64,000 bases of DNA from an uncultured Roseobacter sp. (GCF_947491795.1 NZ_CANLKW010000009.1:19671-83670); one strand, 5' to 3'; positions 23,087-32,395 are shown, counted from the first letter of the stretch. Program-made: numbers and translations. Notes: generated by a model from the letters alone, not told the origin.

Positions 23087-25213
23087 ATGCTCATCCAAAT
23101 GACCGTCCGGGTTTCTCACCTCGGGGCTTGGCCTCTGCTCTTCTTTCTCGGTTGCATGGGCATCTTCCTATCCGATGCCGTCAAGGCTGCCGAATCCGAG
23201 AGCTTTTCAAACCCCGCCGTAACCGCGCGTCTTATCTCGGCCGAAGACGGGATTGCGCCAGATGCCGCCTCCGTCTCACTCGGATTGGCCTTGGAGTACG
23301 GTGAGGGCTGGAAGGGATACTGGCGCACGCCCGGCGAGGTTGGCTTGGCACCGGCGATCGACTGGACTGGTTCGACCAATCTGAAATCCGCCGAGCTCCT
23401 CTGGCCCGCGCCGGAACGTTTCGAGGCCTTCGGGATCGAGAACTTCGGCTATTCAGGTCGGGTTGTCTTGCCGATCCGCGCGAGACTTGAGGACGCCGGC
23501 CACCCTCTGGAACTGCGTGCCCGCGTGTCGTTGCTGACATGTTCGACTGTCTGTGTGCCTCATGACTTCGAACTTTCTCTCGCCCTTCCACAAGGCATCG
23601 GGATCGATACAAACTCGGCTCGCCAGATTGCTACTTATGCCGATCGCGTTCCCGCAGTACCCGAGAACAGCGACATCAGAATATCGGTCACGGCCCTCGA
23701 TGCGCGCGACTCGGCTCTCATCGTTTTGGCAACGAGCGACACACCGTTCGGTGAGGTCGACGTGTTCCCGGAATTCGGACCGCTTGTGACCTTTGGCAAA
23801 CCAGATATCCGATTGGATCGCGATAGAACGGAACTCTGGGCACAAATACCGATCAACGCCTGGACCGAAGAGCACGCAGAGCCTTCGGTGACGATCACAG
23901 ACACCGCACGTGCAATCACGGCGCCGATCACGCTTACCTCAGATCCCCCTGCCCCACCGTTTTCAAGCGCGAACCCTCGAACGAGTCTGCTGAAGGTCGT
24001 GGCGGTGGCCGCCATCGCCTTTCTCGGTGGTCTGATCCTCAATGTCATGCCCTGCGTGTTACCCGTTCTATCGATCAAGCTCACATCTGTTTTGAAGGTA
24101 ACCGGTCAAACCCGGCAGATGACGCGCAACGGATTCCTGTTTTCGGCTTTGGGGGTACTGACATTTGTCTGGGCGCTTGCGGCTGCCTTAGTGTTTCTTC
24201 AATGGATCGGAGTATCCGTCGGCTGGGGTATACAATTCCAGAATCCGGTCTTCGTGACGCTGATGTTCATGGTCATCGCCGTCTTTGCCGCCAATCTCTT
24301 CGGTGCATTCGAGATAACCCTGCCCGCGGCCCTTCAAGACCGCCTGGGTGCAAGCAATGCCAGAGCCGAGTACATCTCAGACTTTGGCACCGGACTGCTT
24401 GCGGCCATCCTCGCTACGCCGTGTTCCGCCCCGTTCCTCGGCACCGCGATAACCTTTGCGCTCGCGGGTACACAACTGGACGTGATGGTGATATTCACGG
24501 CGCTCGGTCTTGGACTGGCCCTCCCCTACCTCGTCATTGCCGCACGTCCCGAGTTGGTCACGCGACTGCCCCGGCCCGGGCGATGGATGCTTCTGGTCAG
24601 GATCCTTCTTGGCGGTCTGTTGCTGGCAACAGCCGCATGGCTCTTGTTCGTTCTTGTCGGCGTGGCGGGTGGGCGGGCAGCTGCCTTCATCTCGGCACTC
24701 ACAGCTGTGTTCATCGTCGCCGCATCAATCCCACAGGCAAACCAATGGGTACGGCGTGCGGTTCTCAGCGCCTGTGTTTTTCTGGCGATTTTTGGGGCAG
24801 GTCTCACCTCAACCCCTGACCGCACCACAGCAGGGGTTGATGCGACGTCCCACTGGCAGGATTTCGAACCCCTCGGCATCGCGCGCCGCGTCTCTGAAGG
24901 CGAGACGGTGTTCGTCGATGTGACCGCGGATTGGTGTCTGACCTGCAAAGCCAACAAGTCTCTCGTGCTTGACAGGGATCCAGTGCGTGCGCGGTTGCGC
25001 GGCGGTTTTGTGATCGCCATACAGGCGGATTGGACCCGCCCGGATGACAACATCGCGCGGTTTCTCGAGCGATATGACCGCTACGGCATTCCGTTCAATA
25101 TTGTCTTCGGGCCAGGGTCGCCTTCCGGCATCGCTCTCCCAGAAATTTTGACGCCACAGGCAGTTCTTGACGCTCTCGACACAGCGTCTGTTCGAAGTGT
25201 CGCGTCGGAGTAA
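23087..25213 (+). CDS. ScsB/DsbD-like thiol reductase
   Basis: The 708-residue protein transfers reducing power across the membrane to periplasmic thiol proteins. It has a signal peptide, an ScsB-type N-terminal domain (to about residue 290, with TCSTVCVPHDF), a polytopic domain carrying the redox cysteines MPCVLP and TPCSAPF, and a C-terminal thioredoxin domain with DWCLTCKANK at about residue 610. This order matches DsbD/ScsB. The most likely partners are the DsbA-like proteins of the island. Confidence 0.92.
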   Translation: MLIQMTVRVSHLGAWPLLFFLGCMGIFLSDAVKAAESESFSNPAVTARLISAEDGIAPDAASVSLGLALEYGEGWKGYWRTPGEVGLAPAIDWTGSTNLKSAELLWPAPERFEAFGIENFGYSGRVVLPIRARLEDAGHPLELRARVSLLTCSTVCVPHDFELSLALPQGIGIDTNSARQIATYADRVPAVPENSDIRISVTALDARDSALIVLATSDTPFGEVDVFPEFGPLVTFGKPDIRLDRDRTELWAQIPINAWTEEHAEPSVTITDTARAITAPITLTSDPPAPPFSSANPRTSLLKVVAVAAIAFLGGLILNVMPCVLPVLSIKLTSVLKVTGQTRQMTRNGFLFSALGVLTFVWALAAALVFLQWIGVSVGWGIQFQNPVFVTLMFMVIAVFAANLFGAFEITLPAALQDRLGASNARAEYISDFGTGLLAAILATPCSAPFLGTAITFALAGTQLDVMVIFTALGLGLALPYLVIAARPELVTRLPRPGRWMLLVRILLGGLLLATAAWLLFVLVGVAGGRAAAFISALTAVFIVAASIPQANQWVRRAVLSACVFLAIFGAGLTSTPDRTTAGVDATSHWQDFEPLGIARRVSEGETVFVDVTADWCLTCKANKSLVLDRDPVRARLRGGFVIAIQADWTRPDDNIARFLERYDRYGIPFNIVFGPGSPSGIALPEILTPQAVLDALDTASVRSVASE

Positions 25214-25218
25214 CGCGC

Positions 25219-25872
25219 TTAATCGAGCTGAAGATCGGAAATCGACGCAACGATTCTGCCCTTGGTATCATCGCTGTCGGCCGACACGGCCAATCCAATC
25301 AGGGCACCCGGCTCGATCCCGAACGCAGTGCGATGATCTGATGCGAGATCGACCTGCTCACGATACTGCCCGATCTCTGAAGGGCGGAGGACTTTGCTGC
25401 GCAACCGGGGCGAATAGGGGCTGGGCAATATCGCATTGGTCGGGTGCGCACCGCCCCACACGTAGATCAGGGCGCGTGCGCTGTCCTCTTGAAGAATGCG
25501 CCGCGCGCTCTTTCCGCTCAGCGCGTCCACCCTCTCCGGATCAACGAACACGAAGTAGACTGCCAGATTTCTGTCGTCACCACCTTTGATCGTAAGATTG
25601 GTCGGTCGGACACCCTCGTAGACCCGCCAGACCCAACGCGCAGAGTCAGCCGAACGATTGAGGTCCTCAACTGGGCGCCAGAGCAACGAGACAGTACCAT
25701 CCGAGAGGATGTCCAACTGGCGTCCCCTTTGACCAAAATCGTTCGAGAAAAGGCGCAAGAAGCCCTGCTCTTTCCAGCTGCCGTCAAAAGAAATCACCTC
25801 GTTGGCGATGCCCGCGGCTGGTGTAAACACGGCGCATGTCAGCAAGGTCAGGACTTTGGCGACATGGACCAT
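25219..25872 (-). CDS. DUF3047 family secreted protein
   Basis: The 217-residue protein has a signal peptide (VLTLLTCAVFTPAAGIANE) and the DUF3047 pattern of Trp-rich strands: SARWVWRVYEGV, DDRNLAVYFVFVDPE and IYVWGGAHPTN. The function of DUF3047 is not known. The frame extends upstream to 26088 through the previous gene, but the ATG at 25872 gives the signal peptide and a short gap. It is the last gene of the copA-cueR operon and converges with scsB. Confidence 0.82.
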   Translation of the reverse strand: MVHVAKVLTLLTCAVFTPAAGIANEVISFDGSWKEQGFLRLFSNDFGQRGRQLDILSDGTVSLLWRPVEDLNRSADSARWVWRVYEGVRPTNLTIKGGDDRNLAVYFVFVDPERVDALSGKSARRILQEDSARALIYVWGGAHPTNAILPSPYSPRLRSKVLRPSEIGQYREQVDLASDHRTAFGIEPGALIGLAVSADSDDTKGRIVASISDLQLD

Positions 25873-25880
25873 TGCTCGTC

Positions 25881-26648
25881 CTATATCCAACCGAGTGCGC
25901 GCGCGGGCATCCAGACCCCCATGAAGATCATCATCAGATTTTCGGTCAGCGACACAAATCCCAGTGGCACGTTCGACCCGCCACCAACACAAGCGCATTT
26001 CAACTCTCGCCCGTCGATATAGACCGCCTTGAACACGGAGACCGCCCCGATGGTCCCGATTACGAGGGCGATTGGGGCGCTGATCCACACAAGTGCGCCC
26101 GCGACCATGAGAACGCCCGCGATGGCTTCACCAAAGGGATAGATGTAGCCGTAACGCACCCAGCGTTGCGCGAGCAGATCGTAGTTCAGGAACATCGTCG
26201 AGAAGCCTTCGATATCCTTCAGCTTCTGGACGGCAAGGAAGCACATGGAGATCGCGATAAACCACTCGAAAGCGCGAAGGGTAAGTATCGACCCGTAGAA
26301 CGCCCAGCTGAGGCCCAGGGCCATGAGAAACGCCACCGAGAAGATCGCGATGACCGGCTGATAGGTCGTCTCGTCCGCCTCCTTAACCTCTTTCCCGAAG
26401 TGCTCGCGCAAGGCGTCATAGCCGCCGATGCGCGTACCGCCGATGAAGGTCTGGGGTGTTGTCGATACGTTGTGTTCCGCCTTGAACGCGTCCGTCTCTT
26501 CGCGCGTCGTCAGATGATGATCTTCGACCTCATACCCTTCGCGCTCCAAGAGATCTTTCGATTTCAATCCATAGGGGCAGAGGTGGTCTTCCATGACCAT
26601 GCGATAAAGAACAGCCTTTCCTGCGGCCTGGTTGGTATCTTTCGGCAT
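25881..26648 (-). CDS. Glutaredoxin-MauE/DoxX-like membrane fusion protein
   Basis: The 255-residue protein starts with a glutaredoxin domain (about residues 10-85) with a CPYG active-site region and TTPQTFIGGTRIGGYDAL. It continues with four membrane helices of the MauE/DoxX type (residues 100-255) containing KCACVGGGSNVPLGFVSL. MauE-like proteins are thought to support thiol transfer to exported proteins. The ATG at 26648 has GGAGG 5 nt upstream. It follows the DUF305 gene closely in the copA-cueR operon. Confidence 0.88.
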   Translation of the reverse strand: MPKDTNQAAGKAVLYRMVMEDHLCPYGLKSKDLLEREGYEVEDHHLTTREETDAFKAEHNVSTTPQTFIGGTRIGGYDALREHFGKEVKEADETTYQPVIAIFSVAFLMALGLSWAFYGSILTLRAFEWFIAISMCFLAVQKLKDIEGFSTMFLNYDLLAQRWVRYGYIYPFGEAIAGVLMVAGALVWISAPIALVIGTIGAVSVFKAVYIDGRELKCACVGGGSNVPLGFVSLTENLMMIFMGVWMPARALGWI

Positions 26649-26664
26649 CATGTCCTCCATTGGT

Positions 26665-27603
26665 CTAGCTGTTGCAGGTCCAGTATCCCATGAAGCCAAC
26701 CGCGAGCGGGGTTTCACCGGTCAATTCGAACAGAAGGGTAGCGCCTTCTCCATTGTCAGCATCGCTCATCGCGACGGTCATCTGGCCACCATCGGCCATC
26801 AGTACACCTCCAGGGGCCACACTGCCGGTCGCTTCGAATTGCACCAGCGACCCGGAGACCTTCGCGATTCCCTGCCCGTTTCCATCGGTCGCCAATATGG
26901 GGTCGGCGTTGACGGCGCGAACGAACGTACACATCGGCTCGGTGCCGAGCCCGCTTTCGATCTCCGCGTCCGAAAGAGGAGCAGGACGGATGCCTGCAAT
27001 GACCGGCGTCGAGGTTGCCTGCGTCAGGCTTGCCACGCTTGCAGGTCCATCGGATTTACCCAATGGCCATTCTGGCCCAGCTTCACCATTTGCTTCGATG
27101 TCGGCGAGCAGGAAGCGCATCTCCGCAATTTCCCGATCTTGAGCCACGACAATTTCTTCAGCAAGCGCTTTGACGCGCGGGTCAGTGATTTCCGCCCTCT
27201 TGCTGGTCATAATTGCAATCGAATGGTGCGGGATCATGGCACTCATCCAACTTTCATCCTGCACGGTTTCTTGGCCGCGGACGAGCCAGAGAGCGCCGGC
27301 GAACAGGACTGCCGAGCCTGCGAGAATTGCGACATTGGCAGCGAGGTTTTTGTACATGCCCCACATAAACAGGAGCATCACGACTGCCATCGTCGCACCC
27401 ATGACAAAGGTCATATAGAACCGTGTCTCGCTCCAGTAGACATGCTCGATGGCATAGGTGTTCAGATACATCAGGCCGAACATAATAGCGGTCGACGTTC
27501 CAACCATCGCGAGGAAGCGCCCGTAAGAAGACTTGCCGTGACTGTCCGATTTCGCGGAATCGGCTGTGCGGCTGTCGTGATTTAATATTGCTGAATCTGA
27601 CAT
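26665..27603 (-). CDS. DUF305 membrane protein with extra C-terminal domain
   Basis: The 312-residue protein has three or four N-terminal membrane helices (about residues 27-105), then a DUF305 region with the conserved MIPHHSIAIMTSKRAEI and DREIAEMRFLL. DUF305 proteins are often found in copper clusters, and the paired His and Met residues may bind metal. Residues 225-312 are a separate beta-rich domain with two cysteines (EPMCTFV, YWTCNS) that I cannot name. The ATG at 27603 has a GGAG site. Confidence 0.85.
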   Translation of the reverse strand: MSDSAILNHDSRTADSAKSDSHGKSSYGRFLAMVGTSTAIMFGLMYLNTYAIEHVYWSETRFYMTFVMGATMAVVMLLFMWGMYKNLAANVAILAGSAVLFAGALWLVRGQETVQDESWMSAMIPHHSIAIMTSKRAEITDPRVKALAEEIVVAQDREIAEMRFLLADIEANGEAGPEWPLGKSDGPASVASLTQATSTPVIAGIRPAPLSDAEIESGLGTEPMCTFVRAVNADPILATDGNGQGIAKVSGSLVQFEATGSVAPGGVLMADGGQMTVAMSDADNGEGATLLFELTGETPLAVGFMGYWTCNS

Positions 27604-27624
27604 GTGAACTCCTTTCGCTTTTCT

Positions 27625-27655
27625 CTCAAACAAGATTCCAGCGCTGGAGGGTTCC
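27625..27655 (-). promoter_or_regulatory. Weak CueR-like dyad upstream of DUF305 gene
   Basis: TCCAGCGCTGGA forms a perfect palindrome between cueR and the DUF305 gene. The flanking hexamers GGAACC and TTTGAG are 19 bp apart, the spacing used by MerR-family regulators, but both match promoter consensus poorly. Confidence 0.4.
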
Positions 27656-27671
27656 GAAATAGAACGCGTTT

Positions 27672-28073
27672 TCAGCGGATGTTCTTCAGGTCACCAGAAA
27701 GATCCTTCAAGATCGGGCAATCCGGTCGGTGGTCTCCGCGGCAGGCCTCGACGAGATGCGACAAGGTCTCGCGCATTTCCTGAAGCTGCGCGATTTTGTC
27801 GTCGATTGCGCTCAGGTGCTCCTCAGCGATGGCCTTCACCTGGGCGCTTTCCCGCGTTTCATCCTCGTAGAGGCTCAAGAGATTGCGGCAATCCTCAATC
27901 GAGAACCCGAGCGCGCGCGCGCGACCCAGGAATGCAAGCTTGTGCAGATCGGTCTCGCGAAACGCGCGGTATCCATTGCCGCTGCGCTGCGGTCTAACCA
28001 GGCCAATATCCTCGTAGTAGCGGATGGTTTTGGGCGGGATGCCGGACCGCTCTGCAACTTCTCCAATGTTCAT
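27672..28073 (-). CDS. cueR: CueR-type copper-responsive MerR regulator
   Basis: CueR senses cytosolic Cu(I)/Ag(I) and activates promoters with an overlong spacer. The 133-residue product has the MerR HTH (MNIGEVAERSGIPPKTIRYYEDIGLV), the dimerisation helix and the C-terminal metal loop CRGDHRPDC, with the two Cys at about 111 and 119 as in CueR and without the extra Cys of MerR. It follows copA by 12 nt, so it is coexpressed with the pump it regulates. Confidence 0.92.
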   Translation of the reverse strand: MNIGEVAERSGIPPKTIRYYEDIGLVRPQRSGNGYRAFRETDLHKLAFLGRARALGFSIEDCRNLLSLYEDETRESAQVKAIAEEHLSAIDDKIAQLQEMRETLSHLVEACRGDHRPDCPILKDLSGDLKNIR

Positions 28074-28085
28074 GAGACGATCCTC

Positions 28086-30596
28086 CTATTCTGCGGGTTG
28101 GGTTTGTGCACTGATCCGTGGCGCGGTGATGTCTCTGTCTTCACGCAAGGCTGGCGCGATGCGGCGCAGACGCAGGGCGTTTGTCAGAACCGATACCGAC
28201 GACAGGGCCATCGCGCCCGCCGCAAAGACCGGGGAGAGAAGCAAACCAAAGGCCGGATAGAGAACCCCGGCGGCGACCGGGATCAGCGCAACATTATACC
28301 CGAAGGCCCAGACGAGGTTCTGGCGAATGTTCGACATGGTGCGTCTGGAAACCTCAACCGCATTCACCACGCCGCGCAGATCGCCTGACATCAAGACCAC
28401 ATCGGCGGATTCGATGGCGACATCGGTTCCGGTGCCGATGGCGATGCCGACATCCGCATGGGCCAGGGCCGGTGCATCATTGATGCCGTCGCCCACGAAA
28501 GCAATCTTTCGGTCTCCCGCGCGCAGATCGTCGAGAGCTGCGACCTTGCCATCCGGCAGGACACCCGCGATCACGTGGTCGATTCCGGTTTCGCGCGCGA
28601 TGGCCTCCGCCGTCTCGCGTTTGTCTCCGGTGATCATCGCAACCTTGAAACCGCGCGCGTGCAGGGCTGCAACGGCTTCCTGGCTGGCGGGTTTCACGGG
28701 GTCTGCCACGGCGATCACTGCGGCCAGTTTGCCGTCGATAGCCGCATAAAGCGCTGTCCGGCCCCGCCCTGCCAGTTCGGCTTCCGTTTCGACCAAGGCG
28801 GCGATTTCAATCCCTTCGCGGGACATATAACGGTCCGCGCCTACCATCACCTCCTGACCGTCGACGGTCGCGGCGACGCCGTAACCGGTGATCGACCGGA
28901 AGCCCGTGGCTTTCGTAACGGCGATCCCTTCTGTCTGCGCTCCGCGGACAATGGCTTCGGCGATGGGATGCTCAGACTGGGCCTCGACGGCAGCGATCAA
29001 GCTCAGCACCCGGTCACGGTCCAGACCCTCGGCGGTGACCAGATCGGTCAGCGACGGCTGGCCTTCGGTGACAGTCCCCGTCTTGTCGAGCGCAATGACA
29101 TCGACTTCGGACAAGGCCTGGAGCGCATCCCCCTTGCGGAACAAGACCCCCATCTCTGCGGCGCGCCCGGTGCCCACCATGATCGACGTGGGCGTGGCCA
29201 AGCCCATGGCGCAGGGACAGGCAATGATCAGAACCGAGACGCCGGCCACCAGCGCAAAGGTCAAAGCCGGGTCCGGTCCGACAAGCAACCAGACCACCAC
29301 CGTGAGCGCGGACAGCACCATGACCGCAGGCACGAACCACAGGGTCACGCGGTCAACAAGGCCCTGGATGGGCAGCTTGGCGCCTTGCGCCTCCTCGACC
29401 ATGCGGATGATCTGTGCGAGCGTGGTATCCGACCCGACCCGTGCGGCCTTGAACGTCAGGCTGCCAGTGCCGTTGACGGTCCCGCCCGTTACGGCGGCAC
29501 CTGCAGCCTTCTGCACGGGCACAGGCTCTCCGGTAATCATGCTCTCATCCACATTGCTGGATCCCTCGGTAACCTCGCCGTCCACAGGGATCCGCTCACC
29601 CGGGCGGACCAGGATCACATCGCCGACGGCGAGTGCATCGACATCGACCTCTACCGTGTCACCACCCCGGACGACGCGCGCGGTGCGGACCTGCAGGCCC
29701 AGCAGAGCCTGAATCGCAGCGCCGGTGCGGCCCTTGGCCCGCGCTTCGAGCCAGCGACCGATCAGGATGAGGACAACGATGACCGCCGCCGCCTCGAAAT
29801 AGACCGCGCGCACCCCCTCGGGCAGCAGCCCGGGCAGAAATGTTGCGACCACCGAATATCCCCAGGCCGCGCCGGTGCCGACGGCGACGAGGCTGTTCAT
29901 GTCCGGGGCGCCCTTGAAGAGCGCGGGAAACCCCTTGGTGTAGAAATGGCGTCCCGGCCCGAAGAGGACGAGTGTTGCGAGGACGAACTGGATGATCCAA
30001 GACGTTTGGAGACCAATCGTCGTCATCACCAAGTGATGAAATGCCGGAATAAGGTGGGAGCCCATTTCTAGGATGAAGACCGGAAGCGTTAGAATTGCTG
30101 CCAAAAGGACGCTGCGGCGCAGTCCGTCGGCTTCTTCTGCCTTGCGTGCGACGCGAGACTGGCTCGCCTGCGCCTCTGCAATCTCGGCCGGATAACCAAT
30201 CGCCGCCGATGCCGCCATCAAATCGCCCAAGGACACGGCGCCCTCGAAATACTCGACCGTCGCCGTTTCTGCCGCCAGGTTCACGCTAACAGAAAGCACT
30301 CCGGGCACGTCCGCCAGTGCCTTGTCCACCCGCCCGACGCAGGATGCGCAGGACATGGACGCAATGTTCAAGGTGACCTTGGATGTCCGCGCGGGATAAC
30401 CCAAGGAGGCAAGCGTCTGCGTGGCGTCGGTAAGCCGAGACGGATCATCCAGCGAAAGGCGCGCCGTTTCGGATGCGAGGTTGACGGCGACTTCGGAAAC
30501 CCCGTCGAGCCCCGCCAAGGCCTTTTCAACACGCCCCACGCAGGATGCACAGGTCATGCCTTCGATGCTGAGCGTTGTTTGGCTGGTGTCGGTCAT
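28086..30596 (-). CDS. copA: CopA-type Cu(I)-exporting P1B ATPase
   Basis: The 836-residue P-type ATPase pumps Cu(I) from cytosol to periplasm. It has two N-terminal metal-binding domains (GMTCASC at about residue 13, SMSCASC at about 80), eight membrane helices, the transmembrane CPC motif (IACPCAMG, about 460), the phosphorylation site DKTGT (about 502), SEHPIAEAIV and GDGIND (about 702), and the class IB-1 ending with MALSSVSVLTNALRL. It leads the operon copA-cueR-DUF305-Grx/MauE-DUF3047 and has a CueR-type promoter. Confidence 0.96.
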   Translation of the reverse strand: MTDTSQTTLSIEGMTCASCVGRVEKALAGLDGVSEVAVNLASETARLSLDDPSRLTDATQTLASLGYPARTSKVTLNIASMSCASCVGRVDKALADVPGVLSVSVNLAAETATVEYFEGAVSLGDLMAASAAIGYPAEIAEAQASQSRVARKAEEADGLRRSVLLAAILTLPVFILEMGSHLIPAFHHLVMTTIGLQTSWIIQFVLATLVLFGPGRHFYTKGFPALFKGAPDMNSLVAVGTGAAWGYSVVATFLPGLLPEGVRAVYFEAAAVIVVLILIGRWLEARAKGRTGAAIQALLGLQVRTARVVRGGDTVEVDVDALAVGDVILVRPGERIPVDGEVTEGSSNVDESMITGEPVPVQKAAGAAVTGGTVNGTGSLTFKAARVGSDTTLAQIIRMVEEAQGAKLPIQGLVDRVTLWFVPAVMVLSALTVVVWLLVGPDPALTFALVAGVSVLIIACPCAMGLATPTSIMVGTGRAAEMGVLFRKGDALQALSEVDVIALDKTGTVTEGQPSLTDLVTAEGLDRDRVLSLIAAVEAQSEHPIAEAIVRGAQTEGIAVTKATGFRSITGYGVAATVDGQEVMVGADRYMSREGIEIAALVETEAELAGRGRTALYAAIDGKLAAVIAVADPVKPASQEAVAALHARGFKVAMITGDKRETAEAIARETGIDHVIAGVLPDGKVAALDDLRAGDRKIAFVGDGINDAPALAHADVGIAIGTGTDVAIESADVVLMSGDLRGVVNAVEVSRRTMSNIRQNLVWAFGYNVALIPVAAGVLYPAFGLLLSPVFAAGAMALSSVSVLTNALRLRRIAPALREDRDITAPRISAQTQPAE

Positions 30597-30627
30597 GGCA
30601 TGTTACCTCGATTGCGTACTCGAGGCT

Positions 30628-30658
30628 GATATAGGGCTTCCAGTCACTGGAAGCTCAA
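30628..30658 (-). promoter_or_regulatory. CueR-type promoter of copA
   Basis: On the minus strand TTGAGC (-35) and TATATC (-10) are separated by 19 bp that contain the dyad CTTCCAGTGACTGGAAG. The geometry and the dyad are those of CueR-activated promoters. The predicted start lies about 25 nt before the copA ATG at 30596. Confidence 0.85.
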
Positions 30659-30735
30659 GGGGTTTATCGGAGATTTCTTTTTCAACCCGCACAGCATCAA
30701 CCTACAGTCTCTCTAACCCCCTGTTTCCGATTGAA

Positions 30736-30755
30736 ATGTATCGATTTGTAAACTT
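30736..30755 (+). promoter_or_regulatory. Tandem 10-bp motif, candidate response-regulator site (copy b)
   Basis: ATGTATCGAT and TTGTAAACTT lie in tandem between copA and the divergent gene at 30803. A TTGTCG -35-like hexamer (30754-30759) overlaps the repeat end by 2 nt, and CTATTT lies 17 bp on, giving the same geometry as copy a. Confidence 0.55.
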
Positions 30756-30802
30756 GTCGCACGAGCGATTGGTGCGCTATTTCCGAGGTAGGAGTATGTT
30801 CG

Positions 30803-31096
30803 ATGTATATGTCAGATCAAGAAAAGCAGCCGCAGAATTCAAAGATGATGCACGTCGGCATGTGGGTGTGCTGCGCGGTGATGCTGCTTCCGCTGCTTGT
30901 TCTCTTTGTCCGAGGCGGCTCGTTTTTTGGATTGCAGGACAGTTTGGGCGTTCTGGCACCAATCGCCCTTTGCCTCGGCGCACATGGCGTGATGTTCTTC
31001 TTCATGGGGAAGTCCTGTCGTGGAGGCAGCAAGTCATCGAATAGCAACGCTCCCGTCGCAATAAAAACCCCAGTTCCAACATCGACGGACGCTTGA
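30803..31096 (+). CDS. Small membrane protein of copper island
   Basis: The 97-residue protein has two hydrophobic segments (MWVCCAVMLLPLLVLFV and LGVLAPIALCLGAHGVMFFFM) and ends in a polar tail. It resembles small DUF2933-like proteins that accompany copper genes, though I am not sure of the family. GGAG lies 8 nt before the ATG. The leader predicted from the promoter at 30754-30782 would be about 14 nt. Cysteines (VCC, KSC) could bind metal. Confidence 0.7.
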   Translation: MYMSDQEKQPQNSKMMHVGMWVCCAVMLLPLLVLFVRGGSFFGLQDSLGVLAPIALCLGAHGVMFFFMGKSCRGGSKSSNSNAPVAIKTPVPTSTDA

Positions 31097-31123
31097 CCTT
31101 CCACCAACTGGAATCCCTATTTC
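31093..31123 (+). promoter_or_regulatory. CueR-type promoter of copZ
   Basis: TTGACC (-35) and TATTTC (-10) are separated by 19 bp containing the imperfect dyad TTCCACCAACTGGAA. This matches the copA promoter in layout. The -35 overlaps the last codons of the preceding gene, so copZ can be induced separately. Confidence 0.82.
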
Positions 31124-31147
31124 CAATTGATGAGAAAAGGATGCGCC

Positions 31148-31360
31148 ATGAAATTTCACGTCCCAGAGATGAGCTGCGGCCATTGCGTCGCTACAATCGA
31201 AAAAGCGGTAAAGGCCGCAGACCCGTCAGCAACCATCCGGACGGATTTGGCTGCACACGCGACAGAGATCGACTCGACAGTCTCCACGGCTGCCCTGCTT
31301 CAGGTTCTTGCGGAAGCGGGTTATCCGGCGACCGCTCTGGGAGAAGGTCCGGAGGATTGA
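31148..31360 (+). CDS. copZ: CopZ-like heavy-metal-associated chaperone
   Basis: The 70-residue cytosolic protein is a single HMA domain with the Cu(I) motif MSCGHC near residue 10 and the betaalphabetabetaalphabeta pattern of CopZ/Atx1. It would deliver Cu(I) to CopA or CueR. The ATG at 31148 follows AAAGG and is preferred to the upstream in-frame start at 31127. Confidence 0.92.
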   Translation: MKFHVPEMSCGHCVATIEKAVKAADPSATIRTDLAAHATEIDSTVSTAALLQVLAEAGYPATALGEGPED

Positions 31361-31368
31361 AGAGCCGG

Positions 31369-31638
31369 ATGAACGGGACCTCTAAGGCGTTGGGCCTGAT
31401 TTTTGGTGCGTATTTGCTGACCGGATGTGCCACGACGCCGGCGGTTGATGCGGACGGTGCCTTCACCGAATTGCCTGAACCACTCGTCGGTCTCGCTGCG
31501 CCATATCAAAACCTCAACAAGGTACGGCTTGATCCGAATGACAATTGCTTTTGGTATCTTCACAACGGCCCGGTCGAAGCGACCTGGTTGCCGCTCAGAA
31601 CGCCTCAAGGCAATCCAATCTGCCAGGCGGTGAGCTAG
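31369..31638 (+). CDS. Small lipoprotein
   Basis: The 89-residue product has a type II signal peptide with lipobox LLTGC and a short mature part with two Cys (NDNCFWYLHNGP, NPICQAVS). It starts 8 nt after copZ and is probably cotranscribed. I do not recognise the family; an outer-membrane or periplasmic metal-related role is only suggested by context. Confidence 0.72.
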   Translation: MNGTSKALGLIFGAYLLTGCATTPAVDADGAFTELPEPLVGLAAPYQNLNKVRLDPNDNCFWYLHNGPVEATWLPLRTPQGNPICQAVS

Positions 31639-31672
31639 GTCAAGACGCTTTGAGCAACATCAAGGTGCCCAT

Positions 31673-32344
31673 TTAGCTGCCGATCGCATCTTCGGGCGGA
31701 TACAGGTGAGCGGTCTTGCCCGTTTCCACGTTGGGATAGAGATCGTTGATATGTGCCATGATCATGCGCACGCATCCTGAACTCGCACGACCTCCGATCG
31801 AACGCGGCTCAGGCGATCCATGAATACGCAGATAAGTGTCCCGGTTCCCCACGTAGAGATAAAGCGCACGGGATCCCAATGGGTTGGTTGGCCCCGCGTC
31901 CATCCCCTCCGCATGCTGTGCATAAAGGTCCGGGTCGCGTTCGATCATGTCGTCCGTTGGACGCCAAGTGGGCCACTTGGCTTTACGCCGCATCGTGTAG
32001 ACACCCGGCTCGTACAATGTCCCGCGTGCGATGGCCACGCCATAGCGCATCGCCGTGCTGCCGTTCGGCTCGATATGGTACAAGTAGCGCGCAACGGCAT
32101 CGACATGGATGTCACCCGGCACGAGGCCCGCCTTTGCCTCCACCCGAACAGGAAGGAACCGCGGATGAACCCCCCACGGATTGGAAGTTGAGGGGTCATA
32201 ACCCGGAGGTGTGACTTGCGCATCCCAGACATCCCACATCGCGCGCGGGGACGTGGGCGCTGCCGATATCGACGTGGCGAGCGGCGCCGAAAAGAGCATT
32301 GCAGACCCTACCACAAAGTGCCGACGCGTCAGTTTGGCCATCAA
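31673..32344 (-). CDS. L,D-transpeptidase (YkuD family)
   Basis: The 223-residue enzyme would form meso-Dap crosslinks in peptidoglycan or attach proteins to it. It has a Tat-like signal (TRRHFVVGSAM) and the YkuD motif HGSPEPRSIGGRASSGCVRM with catalytic Cys at about residue 193. Length is normal. It is the last gene of the copper operon that begins at 37240, which already contains another L,D-transpeptidase. Confidence 0.92.
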   Translation of the reverse strand: MMAKLTRRHFVVGSAMLFSAPLATSISAAPTSPRAMWDVWDAQVTPPGYDPSTSNPWGVHPRFLPVRVEAKAGLVPGDIHVDAVARYLYHIEPNGSTAMRYGVAIARGTLYEPGVYTMRRKAKWPTWRPTDDMIERDPDLYAQHAEGMDAGPTNPLGSRALYLYVGNRDTYLRIHGSPEPRSIGGRASSGCVRMIMAHINDLYPNVETGKTAHLYPPEDAIGS

Positions 32345-32395
32345 AGTACCTCTTTCACTCGTTTTGACTGTGTCCGTTCGCCCATTGTCAGGAAA

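Noticed and set aside
28458..30071. 537-codon plus-strand open frame
   Set aside because: It is antisense to the copA ATPase, whose conserved motifs fix the coding strand.
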